This document shows positions 1-7,896 of a DNA stretch of 33,388 nt, piece by piece. The position numbers and the translations under genes are program-made. How positions within the stretch are numbered: position 1 is the stretch's first letter; each line of letters begins with the position of its first letter. The notes beneath the pieces were generated by a model. That model ran no database searches, was not told the origin of the DNA, and saw only the letters and a program-made list of their open reading frames with translations. The stretch comes from a bacterium. Lineage in GTDB: Bacteria > Planctomycetota > Phycisphaerae > UBA1845. The stretch lies in assembly GCA_024231775.1 (NCBI GenBank), contig JAAEQG010000136.1, positions 1 to 33,388 on the forward strand, read 5' to 3'.

Positions 1-105
1 AACCCGTTGGGCGGTGAACCACCGACCGGAGAGCCGGATGCGGGAGAACCGCACGTCCGGTTCGGAGGGAGGGGAGACCGGGAAACCGGTCTTCCCTACC
101 CCTAT
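1..105 (+). mobile_element. Group II intron, 3' end (domains V and VI)
   Basis: The sequence folds as the catalytic end of a bacterial group II intron. Domain V is at 31-63: outer arms 31-38 and 56-63 pair with one G-T wobble, a 2-nt CG bulge follows at 54-55, and an inner 5-bp stem carries a GAGAA loop. The AGC triad is at 32-34. Domain VI is at 66-105: a 12-bp stem closed by a GAAA loop at 82-85. It has an unpaired A at 98, seven bases before the predicted 3' end at 105, as expected for the branch-point A. Only this end is inside the window, so the reverse transcriptase and the 5' exon cannot be seen. The intron points at the 3' end of the minus-strand gene that stops at 153. The structural call is strong; the exact 3' splice position is inferred from branch-point spacing. 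Confidence 0.88.
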
Positions 106-152
106 CCCTACTGCCTCCGGACGCATGATTCTCCGGCCGTCTGGGCGGTGCC

Positions 153-1193
153 TCAATAGTAGGGGACGAAATCGAGCCCCTTGAAGGACACGGTCTTCAC
201 GCTGGCAGGCAGGTCGGCGACGGTCTTGAGTCCCGGAGTGACCGCCAGGAGGCGATCAATCGAGTTGACCACAATTGCCGCCGTAGCGGGATCGCCCGCT
301 ACGCCATGGTCACATCGCCAGGAGATCGGCGGGTCGCTGTCCAGGGTGAAGGCGTCGTGGGGGTCGTCGGCACCGACGTACATTTTCAGGTCCAGGTTGA
401 TGACTTCCTTGCCGCCCATCTTGCCCAGGACGACCTGGTGGATGCCCGCAGCCTGGCCTGGCTTGAGGTCCACGAAGTCGGTCTTGACCGACTTCTGGGA
501 GATGACCGGCTCGATCGTTTCGCTGAGGAAATCGAGTTTCCAGCCCATCTTGGCAGCCAGCAGGGCACCCGACTCGCAGTAACCCACGTGGCCGAACTTA
601 CCGGTGGCGATGCGGGCCTGGAACTCTTCGGGCGTGATCCCGGCGCCGACCTTCTTCTGCAAAGGTCCACGGCGGGTCGCGGCGTTAACCACGCGCTCGG
701 CGCGAACCGCGCGGACGCGTTCAGCCGGCGGATTGGCCAGTACCGGGAGCAGGTCCATCAGGAATCCGGGGTTGATCCCCGTGCCCAGCAGGCGGGAACC
801 GTGCTGTTTGCACAGCTCGTCAATCTCCTGGGACCACTTGGGGTGACGGAGCCAGGGATAGAGCAGCTCTTCCGTGGAGGAGACCATAGCTACGCCGGCG
901 CGAGCGAGTTCGCGCAGGTGATCGATGCAGTCCGGCAGATAGCTGACCGTCGTGTGGGTGACCGCGGCGGCTTGGTGGTCCTTAATGCAGGCGGTGGTGT
1001 TCCCCTCGATCTTGAGGTTCTTTCCCTTGGCATCCGGGACGTACTCCTCGAGCGGATGGCCGATCTTCTGGGGATCGGCATCCACCACCCCGACCAGTTC
1101 CAGGTCCGGGCGTTCCAGGAGCAGGTTGATGACTCGACAGCCGACCGGGCCAACGCCGGTGTGCACCACACGGATGGGAACATTCGTACTCAT
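153..1193 (-). CDS. DapB-fold NAD(P)-dependent oxidoreductase, 2,4-diaminopentanoate dehydrogenase-like
   Basis: This 346-residue protein has an N-terminal Rossmann fold of the dihydrodipicolinate reductase type: a VVHTGVGPVGCRV nucleotide-binding loop, then an acidic residue in GVVDADPQKIG. A long C-terminal domain resembles the 2,4-diaminopentanoate dehydrogenase group, with GTGINPGFLMD in the middle. Such enzymes oxidatively deaminate a diamino acid with NAD(P) in the cytoplasm; the substrate here is not established. The open frame extends upstream to 1259. The ATG at 1193 is preferred because the Rossmann strand begins a few residues later and a GAGG lies about 12 bases upstream. It is transcribed away from the nuo operon and stands alone. 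Family confidence is good; the specific reaction is inferred. Confidence 0.72.
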   Translation of the reverse strand: MSTNVPIRVVHTGVGPVGCRVINLLLERPDLELVGVVDADPQKIGHPLEEYVPDAKGKNLKIEGNTTACIKDHQAAAVTHTTVSYLPDCIDHLRELARAGVAMVSSTEELLYPWLRHPKWSQEIDELCKQHGSRLLGTGINPGFLMDLLPVLANPPAERVRAVRAERVVNAATRRGPLQKKVGAGITPEEFQARIATGKFGHVGYCESGALLAAKMGWKLDFLSETIEPVISQKSVKTDFVDLKPGQAAGIHQVVLGKMGGKEVINLDLKMYVGADDPHDAFTLDSDPPISWRCDHGVAGDPATAAIVVNSIDRLLAVTPGLKTVADLPASVKTVSFKGLDFVPYY

Positions 1194-1651
1194 TGCGCCA
1201 AATTCCTCTACGACCACAGAGACCGTCCTGCCCCAGCGACTCCACAGGCTGGGTTTCACCGTTGAATCCTACAGGGATAGCAATCCGAATACCACGGTAG
1301 GACCTTCTGGATTCGGTGCAGGGCCAGCGGAAACGCGGTCGCTGGTGGGTCCCCATGCCCTGCCGCTGTCCCGCGTGTGTACCGGAGTCACCCTGGTTCG
1401 TCCGGCGCGGCACATGCCAGTGGATCCGGCGTATGATTGGCGGTCGACAGCGGTCGCGGTCAATAATTCACAGGATAAACCCTGAGCGACCGTGTTTCCG
1501 GGATTGTGGCCCTATTGAACGGGGAAGCCGGACGCCATAGGATTCCGGCTTGAGCCTTAGGGGTACTGCGGGGCACGGTGGCGCGGGATGTGTTCCGAGG
1601 GGTGTCGAGGCTGATCGAGGCCTGCGGCAACTCGACATCAGGTTGGATAGT
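1194..1651. other. Divergent intergenic region upstream of the oxidoreductase and nuoI
   Basis: No convincing gene is present. The open frames that cross it are opposite-strand shadows of the flanking genes. It must hold the promoter of the nuo operon. The only candidate I can point to is weak: TTGGCG at 1437-1442 and AATAAT at 1462-1467, separated by 19 bases. A TATGAT at 1431-1436 has no good -35 partner. No terminator or clear operator palindrome was recognised. Confidence 0.4.
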
Positions 1652-2329
1652 GTGAGCACCTATTTTCGCAACATCTACTCGACGATACGGACCGTCCTGA
1701 TCGGGATGCACATCACCCTGCGGTACTGCTTCGCGAAGACGATCTGCGTGCAGTATCCGGACGTGGCTCCGACCATCCAGCCGCGGTTCCGCGGGTTCCA
1801 CTGGTTCGAGGTCCAGAAGTGCATCGCGTGCGACCAGTGTGCCAAGGCGTGCCCGGTGGACTGCATCTACATCGAGAAGACCGCGGCGCGGAAGCTGGAC
1901 AAAGCCAGCGGCGTGGCGATGGGCGGGGCGATGGTTCGCTACGCCATCGATTACTCGAAGTGCATGTTCTGCGGTTTGTGCACGAGTCCTTGTCCGACCG
2001 AGTGCATCCACATGGGCAATCTCCACGACCTCTCCGGGTACGACCGGGAGAGTATGATCGTGGAGTTCGTGGAACTGGCCAAGCAGGGCTTGCAGACGCC
2101 GCAACCGGCGTGGATGCACGGGGTGAATCGCACGAACCAGTTGGGAGCGTACGGGGAGCAGATCCCCGAGTGGGCCGCCCAGACCAAAGTTGCCTGGGAA
2201 GAGAGCGCCCGTCCTCACCGGGAGGTGATGCTCAAGGCGATGACCGAGCAGAAACCGCCCCCCAAGCCCAAGCCGGCGAAGCCTGCGGCGGGTACGGACG
2301 AAACGCCGCCGACCAAGGCGGGGAGCTAG
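1652..2329 (+). CDS. nuoI: NADH-quinone oxidoreductase subunit I (two [4Fe-4S] ferredoxin)
   Basis: NuoI carries electrons through two [4Fe-4S] clusters (N6a/N6b) to NuoB in the peripheral arm of complex I. Both cluster motifs are intact: CIACDQCAKACP and CMFCGLCTSPCP. The N-terminus, with an amphipathic helix and TICVQYPDVAP, is typical of NuoI. The start is the GTG at 1652 (VSTYFRN), with AGG about 9 bases upstream; the open frame to 1550 encodes sequence unlike NuoI. At 225 residues it is longer than the usual 160-180 because of a C-terminal tail that ends in repeated KP/PK. It is the first gene of the operon, an odd place since nuoI normally follows nuoH. It is followed 15 bases later by nuoA. 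Identity is certain; the exact start is likely. Confidence 0.95.
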   Translation: MSTYFRNIYSTIRTVLIGMHITLRYCFAKTICVQYPDVAPTIQPRFRGFHWFEVQKCIACDQCAKACPVDCIYIEKTAARKLDKASGVAMGGAMVRYAIDYSKCMFCGLCTSPCPTECIHMGNLHDLSGYDRESMIVEFVELAKQGLQTPQPAWMHGVNRTNQLGAYGEQIPEWAAQTKVAWEESARPHREVMLKAMTEQKPPPKPKPAKPAAGTDETPPTKAGS

Positions 2330-2344
2330 GTAGAGGTGGATATC

Positions 2345-2878
2345 ATGCCCTTGGCGAGTTCGTCGGTGTCGGTTGCGAGTCTGGCGCAAGCGGTGCCGCG
2401 CGATGCCACCAGCGTGCAATTGATTACGGGTCTGCTGATTCTGGCCGGTCTGGGTTTCGCCCTGTGCTTTGGGGCGTTGTTCGCCGGCTGGCTGATCCGC
2501 CCGAAGCAACGCAACGCCGAAAAGGGGGCTATCTACGAGTGTGGTGAGCCCACCATCGGGCGAGGATGGGTCCAGTTCGATTTGCGCTTCTACGTGGTCG
2601 CCCTGGTGTTCATCGTGTTTGACGTCGAGATCGCCCTGTTCTGGCCTTGGGCGGTGGTGTTCGGCGGGGGAGGCGTCGCGGCGGACGAGCTGGCCACGGT
2701 CAAGACCGTGGCGTTGTACGACATGCTGTTCTTCTTCGGGGTGATCGTGGTCGGTTTTCTGTACCTGTGGAAGTACGGGTACCTGGAGTGGGTGCGTTCA
2801 ACGCGTTCGCAGCCGACGGCTTCCGCACCAGCGGAAGTGAGTGGGGCCAGCGCGGTGAGCCGAGGGCTGACCCCATGA
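2345..2878 (+). CDS. nuoA: NADH-quinone oxidoreductase subunit A
   Basis: NuoA is a three-helix membrane subunit of complex I near the quinone-access region. The hallmark YECGEP followed by [20 protein letters not shown] is intact, and three hydrophobic segments are visible. At 177 residues it exceeds the usual 120-150 through a polar N-terminal stretch and a Ser/Ala-rich C-terminal tail. The ATG at 2345 is chosen because GAGG at 2333-2336 sits at a good distance; a GTG at 2336 in the same frame overlaps that site. The stop codon overlaps the start of nuoB in ATGA, which implies translational coupling. Confidence 0.95.
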   Translation: MPLASSSVSVASLAQAVPRDATSVQLITGLLILAGLGFALCFGALFAGWLIRPKQRNAEKGAIYECGEPTIGRGWVQFDLRFYVVALVFIVFDVEIALFWPWAVVFGGGGVAADELATVKTVALYDMLFFFGVIVVGFLYLWKYGYLEWVRSTRSQPTASAPAEVSGASAVSRGLTP

Positions 2879-3393
2879 GTTGGTTTAACGAACGGTTTGA
2901 AGACGGCCTGATCATGACGTCGGTCGATTGGGCGATCAACTGGGCGCGGCAGGGGAGTATCTGGCCGGTCACTTTCGGTCTGGCCTGTTGCGCCATCGAG
3001 ATGATGGCGACGGGAGCTTCGCGATTCGACCTCGACCGCTTTGGGGCGGGGGCGTTCCGCCCTTCACCTCGGCAGGCGGATCTGATGATCGTCGCGGGTA
3101 CGGTGACGTACAAGATGGCCAGCCGGGTTAAACGCTTGTTCAACCAGATGCCCGAGCCCAAGCAGGTCATGGCGATGGGGGCATGCACGGTCGGCGGCGG
3201 CCCCTACTTCAAGTACGGTTATCACGTGGTCAAGGGCGTGGACCTGGTCGTGCCGGTGGACGTATATGTTCCCGGTTGTCCGCCGCGTCCCGAAGCGTTA
3301 CTCGAAGGTTTGATGCGTCTGCAGGACAAGATTGCCCACGAGTCCCGCACCAAGCCGGAACCGAGCGGTAGGAGTCTGCCGGTGATCGCCTAG
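2875..3393 (+). CDS. nuoB: NADH-quinone oxidoreductase subunit B (cluster N2)
   Basis: NuoB holds the terminal [4Fe-4S] cluster N2, which passes electrons to quinone at the NuoB/NuoD interface. All four ligand cysteines are visible: the pair in LACCAIEMM, one in [11 protein letters not shown] and one in [11 protein letters not shown]. The 172-residue length is normal. The ATG at 2875 overlaps the nuoA stop; the longer frame opening at 2647 lies inside nuoA and encodes nothing NuoB-like. No unusual substitutions were noticed. Confidence 0.96.
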   Translation: MSWFNERFEDGLIMTSVDWAINWARQGSIWPVTFGLACCAIEMMATGASRFDLDRFGAGAFRPSPRQADLMIVAGTVTYKMASRVKRLFNQMPEPKQVMAMGACTVGGGPYFKYGYHVVKGVDLVVPVDVYVPGCPPRPEALLEGLMRLQDKIAHESRTKPEPSGRSLPVIA

Positions 3394-3420
3394 ACCGGCC
3401 TGGGAAGAAAACGGATTCGC

Positions 3421-3954
3421 ATGACTCCCGAAGAAATCTGCAAGCTGCTGCGAGACGAGTTCGGTGACGCCATTGAGGACACCGTCCTCGAAGGTGCGCA
3501 CCCGTACGCCCTGGTTGCCGCGGGTCGGTGGGGCGAGGTGGCCCGGTTTCTGCGGGACGATCCGCGTTTGAACTTCAACCTGCTCAACTGCATCTCGTCG
3601 ATCGATCTGCTGGCGGAGAACCGGTTGGGGTGTGTGTACGATATGTGTGCGATCGACGGCGAGGATCTGACCGAGCTGCTGCCTTGGCGGCACGCCTTTG
3701 CGGTGCGCGTCGTCGTCGATCGAGACAATCCGGTCATTCCGTCGGTGGCGGCGCTCTGGCCGACGGCGGATTGGCACGAGCGGGAGGCCTTCGACATGAT
3801 GGGGATCGTGTTCGAGGGGCATCCCGATCTGCGGCGGATCCTCTGTCCGGAAGACTGGGTGGGATATCCGCTGCGTAAGGACTATAAGTTCCCCACCGAA
3901 TATCACGGTATCGCGGCGACGACCGAGTACGAGCTGAACAGCCCGGTACACTAG
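3421..3954 (+). CDS. nuoC: NADH-quinone oxidoreductase subunit C
   Basis: NuoC is the 30-kDa-type subunit of the hydrophilic arm that packs against NuoD and NuoB. The C-terminal family signature is clear: WHEREAFDMMGIVFEGHPDLRRIL, then EDWVGYPLRKDY. The protein is 177 residues and is not fused to NuoD, unlike the NuoCD of enterobacteria. The gene begins 27 bases after nuoB behind a weak purine-rich site (GGGAAG) and ends 9 bases before nuoD. Confidence 0.95.
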   Translation: MTPEEICKLLRDEFGDAIEDTVLEGAHPYALVAAGRWGEVARFLRDDPRLNFNLLNCISSIDLLAENRLGCVYDMCAIDGEDLTELLPWRHAFAVRVVVDRDNPVIPSVAALWPTADWHEREAFDMMGIVFEGHPDLRRILCPEDWVGYPLRKDYKFPTEYHGIAATTEYELNSPVH

Positions 3955-3963
3955 GGACGATTC

Positions 3964-5166
3964 ATGGCCGAGAGTGTCATTCAAACCCAGCCTGACCTGC
4001 TGATCGACACCGATCGGGAAGAGCAAGCCGATCTGTGTACCGAGGAGCTGCTGATCAACATGGGTCCGCAGCACCCGGCGACGCACGGCGTGCTGCGGGT
4101 GGTGTTGCGCACCGATGGCGAGATGGTGATGGCGGCGTACCCGCACATCGGTTATCTCCATCGCTGCGCGGAGAAGATCGGGGAAAACCTCCAGCCGTAT
4201 CAGTACGTGCCCTACACGGACCGCATGGATTACTGCGGCGGGATGAACAACAACCAGGCGCTTGCTCTGGCGATCGAGAAGTTGGGGGGGATCGAGGTTC
4301 CGCCGCGGGGTGCGGCGCTGCGGGTGATGGTTGCGGAGTTCAACCGGATCGCCTCGCACCTGATCTCGGTGGGGTGCTACGGGCTGGACATGGGGGCGTT
4401 CACCCCGTTCCTGTACACCTTCCGCGAGCGGGAGATGATCCTGGACATGTTCGAGGCCCTGTGCGGGGCGCGCTTGACTTACAGCTACATCACCCCCGGT
4501 GGAGTGACGCACGACCTACCAGAGGGTTTCGTGGAGCGTGCCCGGGAGTTTCTGGACTACTTCGAGCCGAAGATCGACGACTACAACAACCTGCTGAGCT
4601 ATAACCACATTTTCCTGAAGCGAACGTCAAACGTGGGGGTGATTCCGGCCCGCACCGCTTTGGGGTACGGGATGACCGGGACCTGTCTGCGGGCCAGCGG
4701 CGTGCGTTGGGATCTGCGCAAAGCCCAACCGTATGATGGATACGAGCAGTACGACTTTGAAGTGCCGATCGGGCGTCCGGGTGGGGTGGACGGTTGGCCC
4801 CTCGGGGTGGTCGAGGGAGACTGTTTCTGCCGGTACTACGTGCGGGTTCTGGAGATGGTCCAGTCGGTGCGGATCATCCGCCAGGTGCTGGACACTCTTC
4901 CGGATGGTGAAGTAATTGCCAAGAAGACCAAAAACGTGAAGCTCCCCGCCGGCGCGGAAGTGTATGTCGAGGCGGAGGTGACCCGGGGGCAGTTGGGCTT
5001 CTACGTCCTGGGCGATGGGTCAGCGATTCCGGCCCGGATCAAGGCCCGTGGGCCGAGCTTCAGCAATGTTTCGGTGGTGGGTGCTGTGGCCCCGAATCAC
5101 CTGATCGGCGACATGCCGGCGATCATCGGCAGCATCGACATGGTGATGGGAGAGGTGGATCGTTAG
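3964..5166 (+). CDS. nuoD: NADH-quinone oxidoreductase subunit D
   Basis: NuoD is the 49-kDa-type, hydrogenase-derived subunit that forms the quinone site with NuoB. The conserved start MGPQHPATHGVLR, the block GYLHRCAEKIGE through QYVPYTDRMDY, and the C-terminal GSIDMVMGEVDR are all present. The 400-residue length is typical. AGGGA precedes the ATG at 3964. After nuoD most bacterial operons carry nuoE, nuoF and nuoG; here a 113-base spacer leads straight to nuoH. Confidence 0.96.
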   Translation: MAESVIQTQPDLLIDTDREEQADLCTEELLINMGPQHPATHGVLRVVLRTDGEMVMAAYPHIGYLHRCAEKIGENLQPYQYVPYTDRMDYCGGMNNNQALALAIEKLGGIEVPPRGAALRVMVAEFNRIASHLISVGCYGLDMGAFTPFLYTFREREMILDMFEALCGARLTYSYITPGGVTHDLPEGFVERAREFLDYFEPKIDDYNNLLSYNHIFLKRTSNVGVIPARTALGYGMTGTCLRASGVRWDLRKAQPYDGYEQYDFEVPIGRPGGVDGWPLGVVEGDCFCRYYVRVLEMVQSVRIIRQVLDTLPDGEVIAKKTKNVKLPAGAEVYVEAEVTRGQLGFYVLGDGSAIPARIKARGPSFSNVSVVGAVAPNHLIGDMPAIIGSIDMVMGEVDR

Positions 5167-5226
5167 GTACGCGTGGTGTGGCGTGTGTGCTGCGGGGGCG
5201 ACCTCGTGGTCTATGATCGGCGGGTA

Positions 5227-5243
5227 AGCCGGTCCCACCGGCT
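5227..5243 (+). repeat. Perfect short hairpin in the nuoD-nuoH spacer
   Basis: AGCCGGT pairs with ACCGGCT across a CCC loop, a perfect 7-bp stem in the 113-base gap between nuoD and nuoH. There is no T-run after it, so it is a poor intrinsic terminator. It may stabilise processed ends of the long nuo transcript. The structure is seen directly; the role is unknown. Confidence 0.5.
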
Positions 5244-5279
5244 GGAGCAGTCGGCCTCACGCATTGGCGGAGGGATACC

Positions 5280-6812
5280 GTGAGCCAGATGTCCGTCCCT
5301 TGGAAACCAACTGAACCGGTCAAGCTCGGTCCGTTCGGGACCCTGATCGCCGCCGTGGGCACGGCGCTGTATCGGGTCTTTCGGCCGATCCTGATTCGCG
5401 TTGCGTTTCCGATTTTTCTGGCGACGCTGGCGGGCATCGCGGTGTTCGTCTTTTCGGTGGCGCTGCTGTTCGGGTTCGTGGACGACCAGCTCATTGTGGC
5501 AGCCACCAATGGACCGGAGTTGGGTCTCGCCGGTGGAGAACTCACCCTGGCGGAGCTCGAGTTGGGGCTCACGCATGCCGGCGTTCCGCTGGCGGTGGCG
5601 CTGAAGTACGCCTTCTGGCCGCTCCAGTATGCCATTGTGCGGGACATCATCATTGCCCTGGGTATCTTCGTGTTCGCCACGATCACGCCGGCGTTCGCGA
5701 TATGGTGGGAGCGGAAGTCGGCTGGGCATATTCAGTCGCGTCCCGGTCCGATGCGTGTCGGCGGTTGGCACGGTTGGGCCCAGCCGCCCGCCGACGGACT
5801 CAAGCTGCTCCAGAAGGAAGATACTATTCCGGACGACGCGGACGGGCCGCTGTTCCGTATCGCCCCGTACTTGGTCTACATCCCGGTGATGGCGGCGTTT
5901 GTGGCGTTGCCCTTCGGTAGTTACTGGATCTTTCGCAATCTCGACATCGGTCTGCTGATCATCCTGGCGATGCTGGGGATCGAGGTGGTGGGGGTGATCG
6001 TCGCCGGGTGGGCGTCGCACAGTAAGTGGGCGGTCTATGGGGCGATGCGTGAAGCTTGCCAGATGGTCTCGTACGAGATTCCCATGGGCATGGCTCTCCT
6101 GCTCCCGGTGATGTGTGCGGGGACGCTGAGCCTGTCGGGGATTGGGGCGATGCAGGACGGCGGGTGGCATACCTGGATGGTGTTCCGCAATCCGTTCACC
6201 TTTGGGGCGGCGGTGGTTTACTTCATTGCTTCGCTGGCGAGCTGCAAGCGGGCTCCTTTTGATCTGCCCGAGGGCGAAAGCGAGTTGGTGGCTGGCTTCC
6301 TGACCGAGTACAGCGGGTTCCGCTGGGCGCTGTTCTTCTTCGCCGAGTACACGGCGATGTTCGTGGTTGCGGGCCTGATGGTGGTAATGTTCCTCGGCGG
6401 CTGGAATAGTCCCCTGCCGGCGAGTTGGGGGACTGGGCTGGGTGATGGTGTTGTCGGCCGGGCGCTCCGCGGGGTGATCTTCGGCGGGCCGATCTGGTTC
6501 ATCGCCAAGGCCTACCTGCTGGTGTTCGTGCAGATCTGGATTCGCTGGACGCTGCCGCGGATTCGGATCGACCAAGTGCTGTATTCCTGCGTGCAGGTGA
6601 TGCTGCCGGTGGTGATGGCGTTGCTGCTGGCCAACACGTTCTGGGAGCTGCTATTCCCGGCGGACACGGTCGTGGCTAAGGTGTTTAACGTTATCATGGC
6701 CCTGATCGGCGTTGCGGTGGTGGTGAGTTTTCTGACGGCGGCGGCCCGCGGGTTCATCAATCGTCGGCAGGAGGTCGGTTGTCTGGCGATCGACCTTACG
6801 CCGGGAGGATAG
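5280..6812 (+). CDS. nuoH: NADH-quinone oxidoreductase subunit H, N-terminally extended
   Basis: NuoH is the membrane subunit linking the quinone chamber to the proton-pumping arm. Family blocks are clear: ERKSAGHIQSRPGPMRVG (from about residue 144), QPPADGLKLLQKED, WASHSKWAVYGAMREACQMVSYEIPMG, and FLTEYSGFRWALFFFAEYTAM. At 510 residues it is well above the usual 320-430. The first ~115 residues precede the canonical first helix and add one predicted membrane segment at about 40-64. GGAGGG ending 5 bases before the GTG at 5280 supports this start, so the extension is probably real. An in-frame ATG at 5289 is the alternative. Confidence 0.94.
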   Translation: MSQMSVPWKPTEPVKLGPFGTLIAAVGTALYRVFRPILIRVAFPIFLATLAGIAVFVFSVALLFGFVDDQLIVAATNGPELGLAGGELTLAELELGLTHAGVPLAVALKYAFWPLQYAIVRDIIIALGIFVFATITPAFAIWWERKSAGHIQSRPGPMRVGGWHGWAQPPADGLKLLQKEDTIPDDADGPLFRIAPYLVYIPVMAAFVALPFGSYWIFRNLDIGLLIILAMLGIEVVGVIVAGWASHSKWAVYGAMREACQMVSYEIPMGMALLLPVMCAGTLSLSGIGAMQDGGWHTWMVFRNPFTFGAAVVYFIASLASCKRAPFDLPEGESELVAGFLTEYSGFRWALFFFAEYTAMFVVAGLMVVMFLGGWNSPLPASWGTGLGDGVVGRALRGVIFGGPIWFIAKAYLLVFVQIWIRWTLPRIRIDQVLYSCVQVMLPVVMALLLANTFWELLFPADTVVAKVFNVIMALIGVAVVVSFLTAAARGFINRRQEVGCLAIDLTPGG

Positions 6813-6816
6813 GCGA

Positions 6817-7500
6817 ATGCGGAATGGAGCATGGAGAATGGAGGAGTCCCGAGGTGGGCCAAGCGCTCGTCGGCGCTCGTCGCGTCTGTCCTCGATGCTC
6901 AATCCTCGATTCTCAGTTCATCTCGTGCTCGCGGCGACGGCGCTGCTGATGTGCGTCGGGCCGGTGTCGGCGGCGGAGGAGGGCGTTCCAACGGTCGAGT
7001 CGGGGATGCTGGAGGGGATCTTCTTCTACGTCTTTTCAATAGCGGCGGTGGTCTCCGGGTTGATGATCTGCCTGGGCAGGAACGTGGTGCGCATGGCGGT
7101 CTGGCTGTTCTTCGTGCTAGGCGCCGTAGCCATGCTGTACTTCTTGTTGGGGGCGAACTTCCTGGCGGTGATCCAGTTCATCGTCTACGCCGGGGGTACG
7201 CTGATTCTGCTGATTTTCGGGGTGATGCTGACCAATAAATCGCCGTGGGTGCGCTTGACGATTAGGCCGCATGAGATCTTCGCTGCGGCGGCGGTGGGCT
7301 TTGTGCTGCTGGTCACGCTGATCGTGATGATCGCGGTGACCCACTGGCCGGTGGAAGTGGCCCGGGCGGACGGTTTTAGCGTCGGGCAACTAGGCCGCGG
7401 GTTATTGACCACGTACCTGGTGCCGTTCGAGGTGACCAGTGTGCTGCTGTTGACGGTGATGATCGGGGCTGCGTATCTGGCGCGGCAGGAGCACGAGTAG
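6817..7500 (+). CDS. nuoJ: NADH-quinone oxidoreductase subunit J
   Basis: NuoJ is a five-helix membrane subunit whose third helix takes part in coupling. The core motif FLAVIQFIVYAGGTLILLIFGVM (split here: FLAVIQFIVYAGG, then TLILLIFGVM) is conserved. The protein is 227 residues. The ATG at 6817 has GGAGG at 6804-6808, 8 bases upstream. The first ~35 residues are Arg/Ser/Gly-rich and are encoded by an inverted purine/pyrimidine repeat, unlike any NuoJ I know. A signal-like hydrophobic stretch (HLVLAATALLMCVGPVSA) follows. An internal ATG at 6895 could be the functional start but lacks a visible ribosome-binding site. Confidence 0.92.
   Translation: MRNGAWRMEESRGGPSARRRSSRLSSMLNPRFSVHLVLAATALLMCVGPVSAAEEGVPTVESGMLEGIFFYVFSIAAVVSGLMICLGRNVVRMAVWLFFVLGAVAMLYFLLGANFLAVIQFIVYAGGTLILLIFGVMLTNKSPWVRLTIRPHEIFAAAAVGFVLLVTLIVMIAVTHWPVEVARADGFSVGQLGRGLLTTYLVPFEVTSVLLLTVMIGAAYLARQEHE
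6820..6919. repeat. Inverted GAATGGAG-type repeat overlapping the start of nuoJ
   Basis: A purine arm at 6820-6846 (iterated GGAATGGAG/ATGGAGAATG units) faces a pyrimidine arm at 6891-6919 whose complement reads as similar units (GAGAATCGAG, ATTGAGCATCGAG). Between them is a perfect tandem 10-mer, GCGCTCGTCG twice, at 6863-6882. Related units recur at 7867-7896. The pattern looks like a dispersed intergenic repeat that landed at the nuoH/nuoJ junction. Confidence 0.6.
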
Positions 7501-7515
7501 AGGCGGATTGCGATC

Positions 7516-7866
7516 ATGCTCAGAGAGATGCTCGGCCAACCTCTGGATTACTACCTCACCGTCTCCTTGACGCATTACCTAGTGCTCTCGGCGGTGCTGT
7601 TCTGCATGGGCGTGTTCGTCATGTCCACCAAGCGGAACGCGATCGGGATCCTCATCGGCGTGGAGATGGTGCTCAACGCGGTAAACCTGAATCTGGTGGC
7701 GTTTTCGCGCTATCACGAGCACAGTCGCCTGGATGGGCAGATCATGGCGCTGTTCATCATTGTGCTTGCGGCGGCGGGGGCAGCGGTGGGCGTGGCCTTG
7801 GCCATGAACTACTACAAGAACCACTCCTCGATCGACGTCGATCGCGGTGCGGAGTTGCAGGGTTAG
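7516..7866 (+). CDS. nuoK: NADH-quinone oxidoreductase subunit K, with Glu-to-Gly change
   Basis: NuoK is a three-helix proton-channel subunit (MrpC-like). Length (116 residues) and the second-helix block GVEMVLNAVNLNLVAF, with Glu50, match the family. The third helix reads VLAAAGAAVGVALA, where the family has Glu in AAAEA (Glu72 of E. coli NuoK). The codon at 7777-7779 is GGG, one base from GAG. The loss removes one of two membrane carboxylates implicated in proton movement. The gene starts 15 bases after nuoJ. Identity is certain; the effect of the substitution is inferred. Confidence 0.95.
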   Translation: MLREMLGQPLDYYLTVSLTHYLVLSAVLFCMGVFVMSTKRNAIGILIGVEMVLNAVNLNLVAFSRYHEHSRLDGQIMALFIIVLAAAGAAVGVALAMNYYKNHSSIDVDRGAELQG

Positions 7867-7896
7867 GAATGGAGAATTGAGAATCGAGAATGGAGA
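7867..7896 (+). repeat. Purine-rich GAATGGAGAATTGAG repeat after nuoK
   Basis: Immediately after the nuoK stop comes a run of GAATGGAGA / GAATTGAGAATCGAG units, closely related to both arms of the repeat at 6820-6919. A looser complementary segment, TCTCCAATTGTTGGTTCTCC, follows at 7923-7942. The sequence is noncoding and sits inside the operon. Confidence 0.55.

Noticed and set aside
106-152. Imperfect stem CCGGACG/CGTCTGG between the intron end and the oxidoreductase stop
   Set aside because: The stem is only 7 bp with a G-T pair, a long loop and no T-run, too weak to call a terminator.
306-1265. Long plus-strand open frame (319 residues) opposite the oxidoreductase gene
   Set aside because: It has no family resemblance and lies entirely antisense to a clear Rossmann-fold protein; high GC creates such shadow frames.
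1431-1436. TATGAT as the nuo promoter -10
   Set aside because: The hexamer 17 bases upstream (GGCACA) matches the -35 consensus poorly, so it is mentioned only as a weak possibility.
3298-4512. 404-residue minus-strand frame across nuoB-nuoD
   Set aside because: It is antisense to three certain nuo genes and rich in His/Arg/Gln, as expected of a shadow frame.
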